This document shows, piece after piece, positions 1 through 7,712 of a stretch of 64,000 bases of DNA. Each line of letters begins with the position of its first letter. Positions within the stretch are counted from its first letter, which is position 1. Position numbers and translations under genes: made by a program. The notes beneath the pieces were generated by a model. That model searched no databases. It was not told the DNA's origin and saw only the letters and a list, made by a program, of their open reading frames with translations. This DNA comes from Casp-alpha2 sp036337015 (GTDB lineage: Bacteria; Pseudomonadota; Alphaproteobacteria; Rhodospirillales; Casp-alpha2). The DNA lies in NCBI GenBank assembly GCA_036337015.1, contig JAYZEZ010000002.1, positions 124,001-188,000 of the forward strand, in the 5' to 3' direction.

Positions 1-833
1 TCTTTACTTCCAAGGGCAGCAGAAATTCGCCTCCCCTCACTAACAATTGTTAAAAGATCACTTTGATCTGCAGAAATAGCATGATCCCACCCTTCCATAT
101 CCTTATTTAAGGTAAAGTGTTTTTCTATAACTCGCGCACCCAGCGCAATGGCAGCTAAAGGAATTGCAGTTCCAATAGAATGATCAGAAAAACCGATAAG
201 GACTGAAGGAAAATTCTTTTCAAACATTCTGATATTAAGAAGATTACTATCTACATCATCTGGTGGGTAGTTAGCAATGCAATGTAACAGGGCAAGGTCG
301 ACAACTCCGGCATTTGTCAAGGTGTCAACTGCCTCTTTAATTTCTTCCATTGAAGCCAAACCGGTAGATAATATGACTGGAACACCTTTAGCACCGATGT
401 ATTCTAAAAATGGCAAGTTGGGTATGTCCATTGACGCTATTTTAATGAAAGGAATTTTTAAGTCATCAACAAGGAAGTCCACTTCATCAAATGAAAATCC
501 AGAGCAAGAAAAAACAATTTCTTTTCCAGAAGCATATGCGCTTAGTTCTGTAAGTTCTCTCTTTGACAAACTATATTTTTCGACTACATCCTCTAAATCC
601 TCTGTCCTAGTCTCATCCCGTCCATCAGACAAAAATTTATCATTGTCATAGACCTCCCTAGAGAAGATTGTATTTTTTGTCCAAGATTGAAATTTAACAC
701 AACTGGCACCCGCTTCTAGTGCTGCATCAATTAGTTTTTTTGCTAAATTTAAATCACCGTTATGGTTAGCACCAATCTCGGCGATAATGAAAGGTGCCCC
801 ATCGCGAGTGATCTCGTGTTTTCCAATTTTCAA
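1..833 (-). CDS. neuB: NeuB-family nonulosonic acid synthase, 3' end beyond the window
   Basis: It condenses a six-carbon amino sugar with phosphoenolpyruvate to make a sialic, legionaminic or pseudaminic type acid in the cytoplasm. The N-terminal TIM-barrel is visible: IIAEIGANHNGDLNLAKKLI near the start, then VKFQSW, FIKIASMD, ILSTGLASMEEI, IGFSDHS and VIEKHFTL, all typical of NeuB/LegI/PseI. The C-terminal antifreeze-like SAF domain lies past the left edge. The start is TTG at 833 with AAGGAG about 7 nt upstream; its TTGA overlaps the stop of the upstream glycosyltransferase. Neighbours LegB- and LegC-like point to the legionaminic branch rather than plain sialic acid, but the exact product is inferred. 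CMP-transfer and epimerase genes are not in view and may lie further left. Confidence 0.88.
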   Translation of the reverse strand, partial: MKIGKHEITRDGAPFIIAEIGANHNGDLNLAKKLIDAALEAGASCVKFQSWTKNTIFSREVYDNDKFLSDGRDETRTEDLEDVVEKYSLSKRELTELSAYASGKEIVFSCSGFSFDEVDFLVDDLKIPFIKIASMDIPNLPFLEYIGAKGVPVILSTGLASMEEIKEAVDTLTNAGVVDLALLHCIANYPPDDVDSNLLNIRMFEKNFPSVLIGFSDHSIGTAIPLAAIALGARVIEKHFTLNKDMEGWDHAISADQSDLLTIVSEGRRISAALGSK

Positions 834-1696
834 AGCCCAAGCTCCTTTGGCAATTTTATAGGTTCCCACCAAAGGTGGTATTCTAGAGATTTCTTGCGCA
901 CAGCATTGCAGTAATCTCGTAAAAATGACTCATCACTATGTAAATTTGATACTAGAATAATGTAATCATCAGCTAACTGGTTAAATGGCTTCCCATAGGA
1001 TTTAAATAGCTCATAGTGACGTGCTTTTATGCATGCGCCCTCAAATACATGTGCATCTGAGATATTCTTTAATCCAGTAATATTACCGCTATGTTGACGA
1101 TAAAATGTAGGGCTGCCGTCCACATAACGAATGACAGCACCTTCAAGGACCATACGTGTAAACAAAGCCCAATCAAAAGCAATTACATCTTCAGGTATTT
1201 GAGAAGCTGAGCATTTTAACAAATTGGTTCTAGCGACTGTATTTGTTAGACCAAGGAAGTTTCCATTGATCAAATCACTAGACCTTGCATAATCGCCGTC
1301 ATTAAATCGCCCAGATAACAAAGATTGTCCTGCCGTCGGGCTTCCCTTAAAAAAAGTTAAATCATTAAAAAGACCGTCAACACCTTCTTTAAGACTTCGG
1401 GTGCGGGCCACTCTATCAGAAGAGCAAATATCATCAGAATCTGCGAATACAATCCATTCTAAACCCTCCCTATCAACCCAATCAATTCCTTCGCGACGGA
1501 GCGCTGCTGGTGTTCCAGATGCTTCTAAAATACAAACATCAAAATTGTGCCCAAATAATTTTTTATTCAGTCCATCAACACCATCATTTACAATGCATAG
1601 TATAAAATCACTGTCAGTTTGACTTTCTATGCCTTGCAAAAAATCTTTTAAAAAAGGAACGACGGCTGGGTAAACTGTAGTTAAAATGGCAATCAC
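830..1696 (-). CDS. Glycosyltransferase family 2
   Basis: A GT-A fold glycosyltransferase of about 288 residues, probably adding a sugar to a polysaccharide or lipid carrier on the cytoplasmic face. The N-terminus IAILTTVYPAVVPFLKDFL fits the first Rossmann strand of GT2, and FADSDD is the metal-binding DXD region. LRREGIDW and the basic C-terminal half fit acceptor-side structure. The open frame extends to 1777, but that part overlaps the end of the NeuD-like gene and looks like read-through. GTG at 1696, ten bases after the preceding stop, puts the conserved strand at the N-terminus. The four-base overlap with neuB suggests translational coupling. Donor and acceptor cannot be told from sequence. 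Confidence 0.8.
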   Translation of the reverse strand: MIAILTTVYPAVVPFLKDFLQGIESQTDSDFILCIVNDGVDGLNKKLFGHNFDVCILEASGTPAALRREGIDWVDREGLEWIVFADSDDICSSDRVARTRSLKEGVDGLFNDLTFFKGSPTAGQSLLSGRFNDGDYARSSDLINGNFLGLTNTVARTNLLKCSASQIPEDVIAFDWALFTRMVLEGAVIRYVDGSPTFYRQHSGNITGLKNISDAHVFEGACIKARHYELFKSYGKPFNQLADDYIILVSNLHSDESFLRDYCNAVRKKSLEYHLWWEPIKLPKELGL

Positions 1697-1706
1697 AGTT
1701 AATTTC

Positions 1707-2336
1707 TCATCGCATATATTTTGCTGGAATCCCTGCAACACGGCCGCCAGGATCAACATCAGAAATAACTGTTGCACCAGCCGCGATTAAAGCACCATCT
1801 CCTACTTGAATATTTTGTAAGACTACAGCACCTGTTCCAATATGTGCAGAATCGCCAACAAAAACAGCGCCGCCTAATATCGCTCCTGGCGCTATATGAA
1901 CATGAGAACCAATTACACAATTATGGTCTACAGCTGCCCGTGTGTTAATGATAGTATTTTTTCCAATACTACATGCAGTTTGCAGGATGGTCCCCGCCAT
2001 AATTTGTGCACCGTCAAAAATTTTTACTCCAGCACCTATAACAGAGCTGGGATGAACAACAGAATCAAAGGCATAGCCAGACTCAGCGAAGCGTTCAAAA
2101 ATTTCTTTTCTTCTAAAGTCAGTCTGAATCGAGCCCACTCCGTTGACTAAAACAACCTCATTAGTTTTATACTTAAGCACCTCATCATCTGTTCCCAAAA
2201 CTGGTAATCCAAAGAAAACCTTTCCATGCGTTTCGGGGTTGGGGTCAGTAATTCCTATGATTTTTTTTCCTGAAGCTTGTAAGGCATCAATCAGAACTCC
2301 AGCATGTCCTCCAGCACCGAGAACTATAAGGCTCAT
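1707..2336 (-). CDS. NeuD/PglD-family sugar O/N-acyltransferase
   Basis: A left-handed beta-helix acyltransferase of 209 residues that likely acetylates an amino or hydroxyl group of the nonulosonic acid precursor with acetyl-CoA. The N-terminus SLIVLGAGGHAGVLIDAL is the Rossmann-like PglD_N domain that binds the sugar nucleotide. From about residue 95 hexapeptide repeats run to the end, with HPSSVIGAGV, VDHNCVIGSHVHIAPGA and VAGIPAKYMR. The histidine in AAVDHN sits where NeuD/PglD proteins have their catalytic base. Its ATG overlaps the stop of the deacetylase gene (ATGA). In this locus it could acetylate the C4 amine made by the LegC-like aminotransferase; this is inference from gene order. 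Confidence 0.85.
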   Translation of the reverse strand: MSLIVLGAGGHAGVLIDALQASGKKIIGITDPNPETHGKVFFGLPVLGTDDEVLKYKTNEVVLVNGVGSIQTDFRRKEIFERFAESGYAFDSVVHPSSVIGAGVKIFDGAQIMAGTILQTACSIGKNTIINTRAAVDHNCVIGSHVHIAPGAILGGAVFVGDSAHIGTGAVVLQNIQVGDGALIAAGATVISDVDPGGRVAGIPAKYMR

Positions 2337-3007
2337 CAGCGAATTTCCCGAAGAATCATAAAAGCTTCAGCAGCAGCACAACCTGCTTGGCTCCCGCGGT
2401 AAGAGGCTAAAGCCCGAATGGACTCCTCGCTGCGCGGAAATGGAAATGCCCCCATTTCGCCAGCATAGTTTTTCATAATTCGAATTTTATGATCTAGATA
2501 AATAGAAATATCTACCAAAAGCATAGGGCGGAAGGCACCTTCTTCAGGATCCAAACCAAATTCAGTTTCCGACGGAATTTCACAAGCAATTACTTTTTTA
2601 ATAGAAGGATGGCGAAAATTCTTGCAGCAAGCACTTGCCGCTTCAAAAGTTTTGCGGTGATCACTATGGGCATCTCCAGGAAATGGCAGGTATACGGTTT
2701 CAGGACGAACTGATTCAAAAAATTTACTTATTTTGCAAATGATCTCTGACAAGGGAACCAAATCTAAACCACTTGGTGAAAACCCAAGCCGCGTAACCGT
2801 ATCAAAATTGAAATCTTTAGCGACATTAGAAATTTCTAACTCCCGTGCCTTAACTCGAGATTTTGAAAAATCCTTCCCCTCCTTCATATCAGTAACAATT
2901 ACCCAATGTATGGAATCACCCTCCGCCTTATGACGCAACAAAGTTCCGCCACAACCCAAAGTTTCATCATCCGGATGGGGTGCAATGACAATAACTGTTC
3001 CTATAAT
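2336..3007 (-). CDS. PIG-L (LmbE-like) family N-deacetylase, non-standard start
   Basis: A zinc-dependent deacetylase that removes an N-acetyl group from a sugar or sugar nucleotide. The hallmark APHPDDE zinc motif lies at the extreme N-terminus and is followed by TLGCGGTLL; the second zinc site is PFPGDAHSDHRKTFEA. There is no in-frame ATG, GTG or TTG upstream of the zinc motif after the nearest stop. The likeliest initiation codon is ATT at 3007 or ATA at 3004, with AGGAGA at 3016-3011 as a good ribosome site. This gives 223 residues and overlaps the stop of the formyltransferase. The first ordinary start, TTG at 2959, would delete the catalytic motif. Placed between a formyltransferase and an acyltransferase, it may unmask an amine for re-acylation. 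Confidence 0.8.
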   Translation of the reverse strand: MIGTVIVIAPHPDDETLGCGGTLLRHKAEGDSIHWVIVTDMKEGKDFSKSRVKARELEISNVAKDFNFDTVTRLGFSPSGLDLVPLSEIICKISKFFESVRPETVYLPFPGDAHSDHRKTFEAASACCKNFRHPSIKKVIACEIPSETEFGLDPEEGAFRPMLLVDISIYLDHKIRIMKNYAGEMGAFPFPRSEESIRALASYRGSQAGCAAAEAFMILREIR

Positions 3008-3885
3008 ATGTCTCCTACAACTGGTAGATTTTTTATTTCATGATCTAAGAGGGTTAATGCTCCATCTGCGCATTGTATAGTAATTTTATTACCTTCAACA
3101 TTCAGAACTTTTCCAGGCGTTACTTTAGTTGCATTAACCATAAAAGGCTTTGCTTTCCAGACTTTAAATTCTTGATCATTATAAAAACAGTGTGCGCCTA
3201 TATATGGTCGTGCAAGGGCTCGCACTAGGTTGTAAACTTCAGAAACAGGTAAAGCCCAGTTGATTTTCCCATCCTTCTTGCTACGCTTTCTTAACACCGT
3301 CGCTTCGGCAGCATTTTGCGGATAACGCTTTAAGGTCCCATTAGCCAATCCTAGAGCAACCTCTTTAATTTGTTCAACTGCAACATCTTTAATTTTCGTA
3401 TACAAAGTTTCTGCATCATCAGTATCTGAAATGATGATTTTGTGTTGCGAAACAATATCTCCGGAATCAACATGTGCATCCACAAAGAAAAAGGTCGACC
3501 CAGTTTCTCTCATGCCCAGCGCTAATGCCCACACTATTGGATGCCGTCCTCGATTTTTCGGCAACAGGGCTGGATGAAAGCCAATTACACCTTTCTTGGG
3601 AATGGAGAGCATTTCACCTTTCAGCAACCAAGACCAGCCGCAACAAAACACAACATCTGGAGAAACACCGCGCACCCAAGCCGACATTTCTTTATCACAA
3701 TTATCTTTGGTTTTAAAACATGGTATTCTTGCACTAATTGCCAACGGCTCAAGAGACCTAAAATCAGAGTTAAATCTAGATTCCTCCCGAGTTATAACTC
3801 CCACAATTTTAATGTCGTTTAATTCCAATAAACGCTCGAGAAGAATATATGACATATCAACGCAGCCAATAAAAACTGCCTTCAT
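3001..3885 (-). CDS. Sugar N-formyltransferase (methionyl-tRNA formyltransferase-like)
   Basis: A 294-residue protein of the formyltransferase fold that probably moves a formyl group from N10-formyltetrahydrofolate to an amino sugar. The N-terminal Rossmann strand KAVFIGCVDMSYILLERLL and the FHPALLPKNRGRHPIVWALA segment identify the family; His104 and Asp140 (VDAHVDSGDI) match the catalytic His and Asp. The Asn of the usual N-x-H motif is Gly102 here, GFH instead of NxH. A C-terminal FMT_C-like part follows. The gene lies inside the legionaminate-type operon and overlaps the upstream aminotransferase stop by ATGA, so a sugar substrate is far more likely than Met-tRNA. The exact substrate is inference. 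Confidence 0.82.
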   Translation of the reverse strand: MKAVFIGCVDMSYILLERLLELNDIKIVGVITREESRFNSDFRSLEPLAISARIPCFKTKDNCDKEMSAWVRGVSPDVVFCCGWSWLLKGEMLSIPKKGVIGFHPALLPKNRGRHPIVWALALGMRETGSTFFFVDAHVDSGDIVSQHKIIISDTDDAETLYTKIKDVAVEQIKEVALGLANGTLKRYPQNAAEATVLRKRSKKDGKINWALPVSEVYNLVRALARPYIGAHCFYNDQEFKVWKAKPFMVNATKVTPGKVLNVEGNKITIQCADGALTLLDHEIKNLPVVGDIL

Positions 3886-5039
3886 ACTAACCCCGGACTA
3901 GATGGAATGTTAATTAGCCTTCGATATATATCGTCTGATACACTCACATTCATACGTGGGCAATTTTTATACATAGGTAATTGATGCATAGGCGTCCATG
4001 CTGGACGGCTCATATACCCACTCTCATTAATAACTCTTAAGATTTCATCTTTCAAACCAGCTTGCTTAGGATCTAATAATAAGGAATTAAGCCAGTAATT
4101 ACTAACTGCAAAATCAGGCTCAGAAAAAAAATACAATTCATCTATTTGGGAAAAAGCCTTAGCATAAGTTTTAGCTAATTTACGTTTCTGCTTTAAAAAT
4201 TTAGGCAATACTTCCATTTGAGCACACCCAAGGGCTGCATTAATATTAGGAAGTCTATAATTGAAGCCAATTTGATCATGACGGTATTCCCACTTATGTG
4301 CTAATTTAGAAGTTGTCGTTAAATGCTTGGCTTGAACTGCCAAATCAGGATCATTTGTTAATATTGCGCCACCACCACCTGTAGTTATAGTTTTGTTGCC
4401 ATTAAAGCTAAGAGCTGAAACAAGGCCGTAATTGCCAGTATGCGTATTTTTATAATAACTTCCAAGAGATTCAGCTGCATCTTCAATCATTGTAATGTGA
4501 TAGTTCTTACAAACCTCATTAAGTGGATCCAAATCAACCGGGTGGCCAAAAGTATGCACTGGTATACAAGCAGAAATTTTTCTTCCTGTACTCTTATTAA
4601 GACATTTGTCTCCAGAAATTTCAGTGATTGAACTAAGATAAGCATCTAATTTGAAAGGATCTAAGCCAAGCGTTCGTTCCTCAACATCAGCAAAATGTGG
4701 TATAGCATACATTCCAGCCGCTGCATTAACTGTTCCAACAAAAGTTAGTGATGGCATCACAACCTCATCACCAGCCTCAACTCCTGCTAGAATTAAACAA
4801 GAATGAAGGGCGGCAGTCCCATTCACAGTTGCGATTGCAAATTTAGCCCCGGTAAAATCGGTTAACATCCCCTCAAATTTTTCAACATAGTTACCAACGC
4901 TGGAAACCCAGCCAGAGTCTAAACAATCCTTAACATATTCCCATTCTTTTCCAAAAAATTGAGGCTCATGTAAACCGACGGGGCCTGTTAAGACTGTAGC
5001 AAGAACATCTCGGATGGCATCAGGAGAGAGTTTTATCAT
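3882..5039 (-). CDS. LegC-like DegT/DnrJ/EryC1/StrS sugar aminotransferase
   Basis: A PLP-dependent aminotransferase of 385 residues, probably putting the C4 amine on a UDP-4-keto-6-deoxy-HexNAc. The opening VGLHEPQFFGKEWEYVKDCL followed by SGWVSSVG is characteristic of the LegC group. The PLP-binding region MIEDAAESLGSYY and the Schiff-base lysine Lys216 in LSFNGNKTITTGGGG are intact. Length fits the family. It follows the LegB-like dehydratase by 26 bases and its stop overlaps the formyltransferase start. The substrate is the product of the dehydratase by pathway logic. PseC-like or perosamine-synthase-like alternatives are possible but the N-terminal signature favours LegC. Confidence 0.88.
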   Translation of the reverse strand: MIKLSPDAIRDVLATVLTGPVGLHEPQFFGKEWEYVKDCLDSGWVSSVGNYVEKFEGMLTDFTGAKFAIATVNGTAALHSCLILAGVEAGDEVVMPSLTFVGTVNAAAGMYAIPHFADVEERTLGLDPFKLDAYLSSITEISGDKCLNKSTGRKISACIPVHTFGHPVDLDPLNEVCKNYHITMIEDAAESLGSYYKNTHTGNYGLVSALSFNGNKTITTGGGGAILTNDPDLAVQAKHLTTTSKLAHKWEYRHDQIGFNYRLPNINAALGCAQMEVLPKFLKQKRKLAKTYAKAFSQIDELYFFSEPDFAVSNYWLNSLLLDPKQAGLKDEILRVINESGYMSRPAWTPMHQLPMYKNCPRMNVSVSDDIYRRLINIPSSPGLV

Positions 5040-5065
5040 ATTTAGTTTAAAAAAAAATTTCTGGC

Positions 5066-6271
5066 CTACATTTTTTGATCAAGATTTCGAGACCGTTTTA
5101 CATGATCAAATTCTGGCACTGCCTTTTCAACGATGTCTACAATAGTATTGAGGGTTAGTGATCCGCTAGCCCTCAACTCTTCAATTTCATAAAAAAATTC
5201 ATCTAAAAAAGAGCGTTCAATAGGATCGGCGTTGATAAGACCAATAGCTTTAAATTTTTTGTAATCAACTTTTATGTCATCCTCAGCAAAAGTTTCAATG
5301 AATTTTTCTCCCGATGTATCTGACTTTGAAAAATAAATCGGCCACTCATTATTATCGCCCACTAATACTTCTTTAGCCTCCTCTTCAGATGAACAAAATT
5401 TAGGCACAAAATTATTGTAATTTAAGTATTTAACCGCAATATCTTGAAAAGACTTTAAATGTTCATCGCAAGTCATTTTGGGTATAAAAACTTGGCGATT
5501 GCTACTAAGAAAACAAGCTAACAAACAAAGTTGTCCTGCTTCTTCGTGTGAGATAAAATACCGCATAATATCTTTTGGACCAGCCAGTGGTTGATTTTTT
5601 TTTAATCTTTGCTCAAAACCGTCAAGTAGGCTACCTGCAGAAAATGCAACATTAGCAAATCGCGCCGTCGAAACATTAATGCAATCCCCAAATGACCATA
5701 AAAGCTTTTCCATAAGCAACTTCGTTGCTCCCATAAGGTTGGCTGGGTTGACAGCTTTGTCACTTGAAACGGAAAACATATGGCTAAAACCTAGCGTTGG
5801 TGACATAAGTAATACATCTCTCAATGCCCGAAGGTTCGTGTAAATCATTCTAAGTAAACTATACGGATCCCTTTCAGAGCGGACGTGTTTAAGTGCAGCA
5901 AAGTTAATAAAATAATCACAAGTGCTTTGATTTTGCACAAAAGATTCGAATTCATCACTTCCTATACCTATAGAAAAAGAATAAAACTCATTGGGCATTA
6001 CAATGGATGAAGAGCGCAAGTCACGTATGGCTTCCACCAAGCCATTCTCATCTGGATCAATAAGATAAACAGCAGCCGGACGAAATAGAAGTACCTGCTT
6101 GACAAACGCAAGACCAATGGATCCCGCTGCACCTGCAATCATTAATTTCCGTCCCTCTATAACTTCTTTTAAATCGGCCGTTCGCAAATTCAAATCTTCT
6201 GCAAAAAGCGACTGTGTCCGCCCAAGAAGACGGGACATCAGAGGGTTTGACGTTTCTAAATAAGCAGTCAT
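5066..6271 (-). CDS. LegB/CapD-like NDP-HexNAc 4,6-dehydratase
   Basis: An extended SDR enzyme of 401 residues that likely converts UDP-GlcNAc to the 4-keto-6-deoxy sugar, the first step of legionaminic-type synthesis. The NAD motif GAAGSIG is at residues 47-53. FINFAALKHVRSERDPY and SSDKAVNPANLMGATK hold the catalytic region with Met-x3-Lys in place of the usual Tyr-x3-Lys, as in CapD/PseB/LegB dehydratases. RFANVAFSAGSLL is also family-typical. About 45 N-terminal residues precede the NAD fold and a long C-terminal part follows. It is the first enzyme gene after the NusG paralogue and the ops-like element, so it heads the biosynthetic part of the operon. Confidence 0.86.
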   Translation of the reverse strand: MTAYLETSNPLMSRLLGRTQSLFAEDLNLRTADLKEVIEGRKLMIAGAAGSIGLAFVKQVLLFRPAAVYLIDPDENGLVEAIRDLRSSSIVMPNEFYSFSIGIGSDEFESFVQNQSTCDYFINFAALKHVRSERDPYSLLRMIYTNLRALRDVLLMSPTLGFSHMFSVSSDKAVNPANLMGATKLLMEKLLWSFGDCINVSTARFANVAFSAGSLLDGFEQRLKKNQPLAGPKDIMRYFISHEEAGQLCLLACFLSSNRQVFIPKMTCDEHLKSFQDIAVKYLNYNNFVPKFCSSEEEAKEVLVGDNNEWPIYFSKSDTSGEKFIETFAEDDIKVDYKKFKAIGLINADPIERSFLDEFFYEIEELRASGSLTLNTIVDIVEKAVPEFDHVKRSRNLDQKM

Positions 6272-6343
6272 TTCAAGAATATATTAGAGCTTTATAAAAT
6301 AAAATTTTTAGAATCGCTATAATTTAAGTTATTGAATTTATTT

Positions 6344-6354
6344 CATGCTACCGC
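6344..6354 (-). promoter_or_regulatory. ops-like RfaH recruitment element (GCGGTAGCATG)
   Basis: Read on the minus strand this is TGCGGTAGCATG if one flanking base is counted. It matches 11 of 12 positions of the enterobacterial ops consensus GGCGGTAGCNTG as I recall it. It lies downstream of the NusG/RfaH-like gene and 73 bases before the LegB-like start, in the untranslated gap of the operon, which is where RfaH targets carry ops. The match is seen directly; function as a pause and recruitment site is inferred. Confidence 0.6.
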
Positions 6355-6356
6355 AG

Positions 6357-6379
6357 TCCGGGTGAAAACCTCACCCGGA
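6357..6379 (-). promoter_or_regulatory. 9-bp perfect hairpin directly upstream of the ops-like element
   Basis: The arms TCCGGGTGA and TCACCCGGA pair perfectly over nine bases with a five-base loop. On the transcribed minus strand the hairpin ends two bases before GCGGTAGCATG. No T-run follows, so it is not a classical intrinsic terminator. The distance from the stem to the end of the ops-like element, about 13 bases, resembles a hairpin-stabilised pause. It could also protect a processed end or weakly attenuate the operon. Confidence 0.6.
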
Positions 6380-6413
6380 TAAATTCTAGATAATAAAAAC
6401 AAATTACGACTTA

Positions 6414-6914
6414 CTAGCAGGCGTAAACTGTTTCCAATTGAGTCCGCACCCTAACCTCCCGTCCCATTAAGTTAAGCAGCACGGTAACACGATCCTTATC
6501 AGTTAGGTGTTCAAATAGACCCTCTACATCGTTTAGTGGGCCGTCAATTATCCGTATGCGATCGCCAGGCTTAAAATTGCAGCCAGCTTTCAACATCACC
6601 ATTCCCTTTTCATCTTGGCGAGCCTTAATTTCTGCAATAATACTTGTTGGAACTGCGGCTGGCATTTCACCAAAGCAAATAAGGGACCCAACCCCAACAG
6701 TAGAACGAATTGACCACCAGGGTGTGGTATTGGGATCAATGGTAACAAATAAGTAGTTTGGAAAAAGAGGGGCAGAAACCCAATCAACACGTCTAGCGTG
6801 GCTACGTCTTTTTAAATATTTTGGCAAGAAAACGTCGTAACCTTGCCGTTTTAAGTGGAATGCAGCTTTATCTTCAGACCTAGTATGAGTTTTTACAGCA
6901 CACCAGTAAGTCAC
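6414..6914 (-). CDS. NusG paralogue, RfaH-like antitermination factor
   Basis: A 166-residue specialised NusG that probably binds RNA polymerase and lets it read through the long sugar operon. Residues 1-105 form the NGN domain, beginning YWCAVKTHTRSEDKAAFHL and including FLPKYLKRR and PLFPNYLFVTID. Residues 114-160 form a KOW domain, FKPGDRIRIIDGPLNDVEGL. The TYWCAVKTHTRSED opening resembles RfaH more than housekeeping NusG, and no secE or ribosomal genes adjoin. Its ATG overlaps the stop of the upstream regulator. The ops-like element just downstream supports an RfaH-like role acting on its own operon. Confidence 0.85.
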   Translation of the reverse strand: MTYWCAVKTHTRSEDKAAFHLKRQGYDVFLPKYLKRRSHARRVDWVSAPLFPNYLFVTIDPNTTPWWSIRSTVGVGSLICFGEMPAAVPTSIIAEIKARQDEKGMVMLKAGCNFKPGDRIRIIDGPLNDVEGLFEHLTDKDRVTVLLNLMGREVRVRTQLETVYAC

Positions 6915-7564
6915 TTTTCTTTCCTCTGCAAAGATTTTAAGGACTTTGAAATACCAAGAAACCCAAAAACCATCACTTTATCCGAAGGAAAGATAGTGCA
7001 GGCATTTTCATATGCAGTTTGTGAATTATTTATCGCGCAAATAACGATGGCATCGACTTCGCTAGAATCAGGTATTTTCGAAACAATTGGAATTCCAAGG
7101 TAATCACTTGTTCTGGTATCATTAGAAATTATACACGTTATTTCAATTGGGTAATCTTTGGCAGATAGCGTCATTATTTCCGTCAAATCTCCAGTACCAT
7201 AAAGAGCTATTCTATACCAATCTTGTTTTTGGCATTTATTGAATAGTTCTGCACTTTCAAACCGAGCTCGACGGAAAAGATTAAAAGATTCTGATAAAAA
7301 TTCTGCAGTTAATCGGCTTTTTTCTGCAAAACCGTGGGGAGTTAAATAATATGCATATCGATTTGCAGGCGCCTGGCTAACCTTAATTAAACCCTTTTTA
7401 ACACAACGCTTTAAATACGCATTAGCTAAGCCAAGCGCTATTCCTAGATCCCCTGCCATTGATCTTTGCGAAGTCTCAGAATTACCGTGGACAACATTTA
7501 AAAGACCCAAAGTTATTTTGGCCTCGTTATCCAAATCAGGTGAATTGTTGACATTTTTTTCCAA
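6911..7564 (-). CDS. Winged-helix regulator with C-terminal Rossmann-like domain
   Basis: A 217-residue protein likely controlling transcription of the downstream polysaccharide operon. Residues about 12-80 resemble a MarR/ArsR-type winged helix: SQRSMAGDLGIALGLANAYL, then KRCVKKGLIKV and the wing RYAYYLTPHG. The second half, WYRIALYGTGDLTEIM to VMVFGFLG, looks like the Rossmann-like nucleotide-binding N-domain of PglD/NeuD proteins (GTGDLTE in place of GAGGHA). That suggests sensing of a sugar nucleotide, which is inference. It is the first gene of the operon and overlaps the NusG paralogue by four bases. A pair of palindromes 130-165 bases upstream may be its own operator. Confidence 0.7.
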   Translation of the reverse strand: MEKNVNNSPDLDNEAKITLGLLNVVHGNSETSQRSMAGDLGIALGLANAYLKRCVKKGLIKVSQAPANRYAYYLTPHGFAEKSRLTAEFLSESFNLFRRARFESAELFNKCQKQDWYRIALYGTGDLTEIMTLSAKDYPIEITCIISNDTRTSDYLGIPIVSKIPDSSEVDAIVICAINNSQTAYENACTIFPSDKVMVFGFLGISKSLKSLQRKEK

Positions 7565-7682
7565 AAAACTAAACCTTAATAAATGACCAGTTAGCCTTCA
7601 ACGCCCCGGACAAGTTGATCTTAAATGAAAGAGCTACTAACTAAAACTTTGCAGCGCTTGCGACATTTTGACAAATTTGTTT

Positions 7683-7712
7683 TTTATAGCGTTCAATAAA
7701 CGAACACTACAA
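7683..7712 (-). promoter_or_regulatory. Candidate sigma-70-type promoter of the nonulosonate operon
   Basis: On the minus strand TTGTAG (7712-7707) is followed after 18 bases by TATAAA (7688-7683). The -10 is good and the -35 only half matches. One palindrome lies in the spacer and the other just upstream of the -35, a layout suited to repression. The untranslated leader would be about 115 bases. Confidence 0.3.

Noticed and set aside
277..651. 124-codon plus-strand frame
   Set aside because: It is antisense to the NeuB-like gene, whose motifs are clear on the minus strand.
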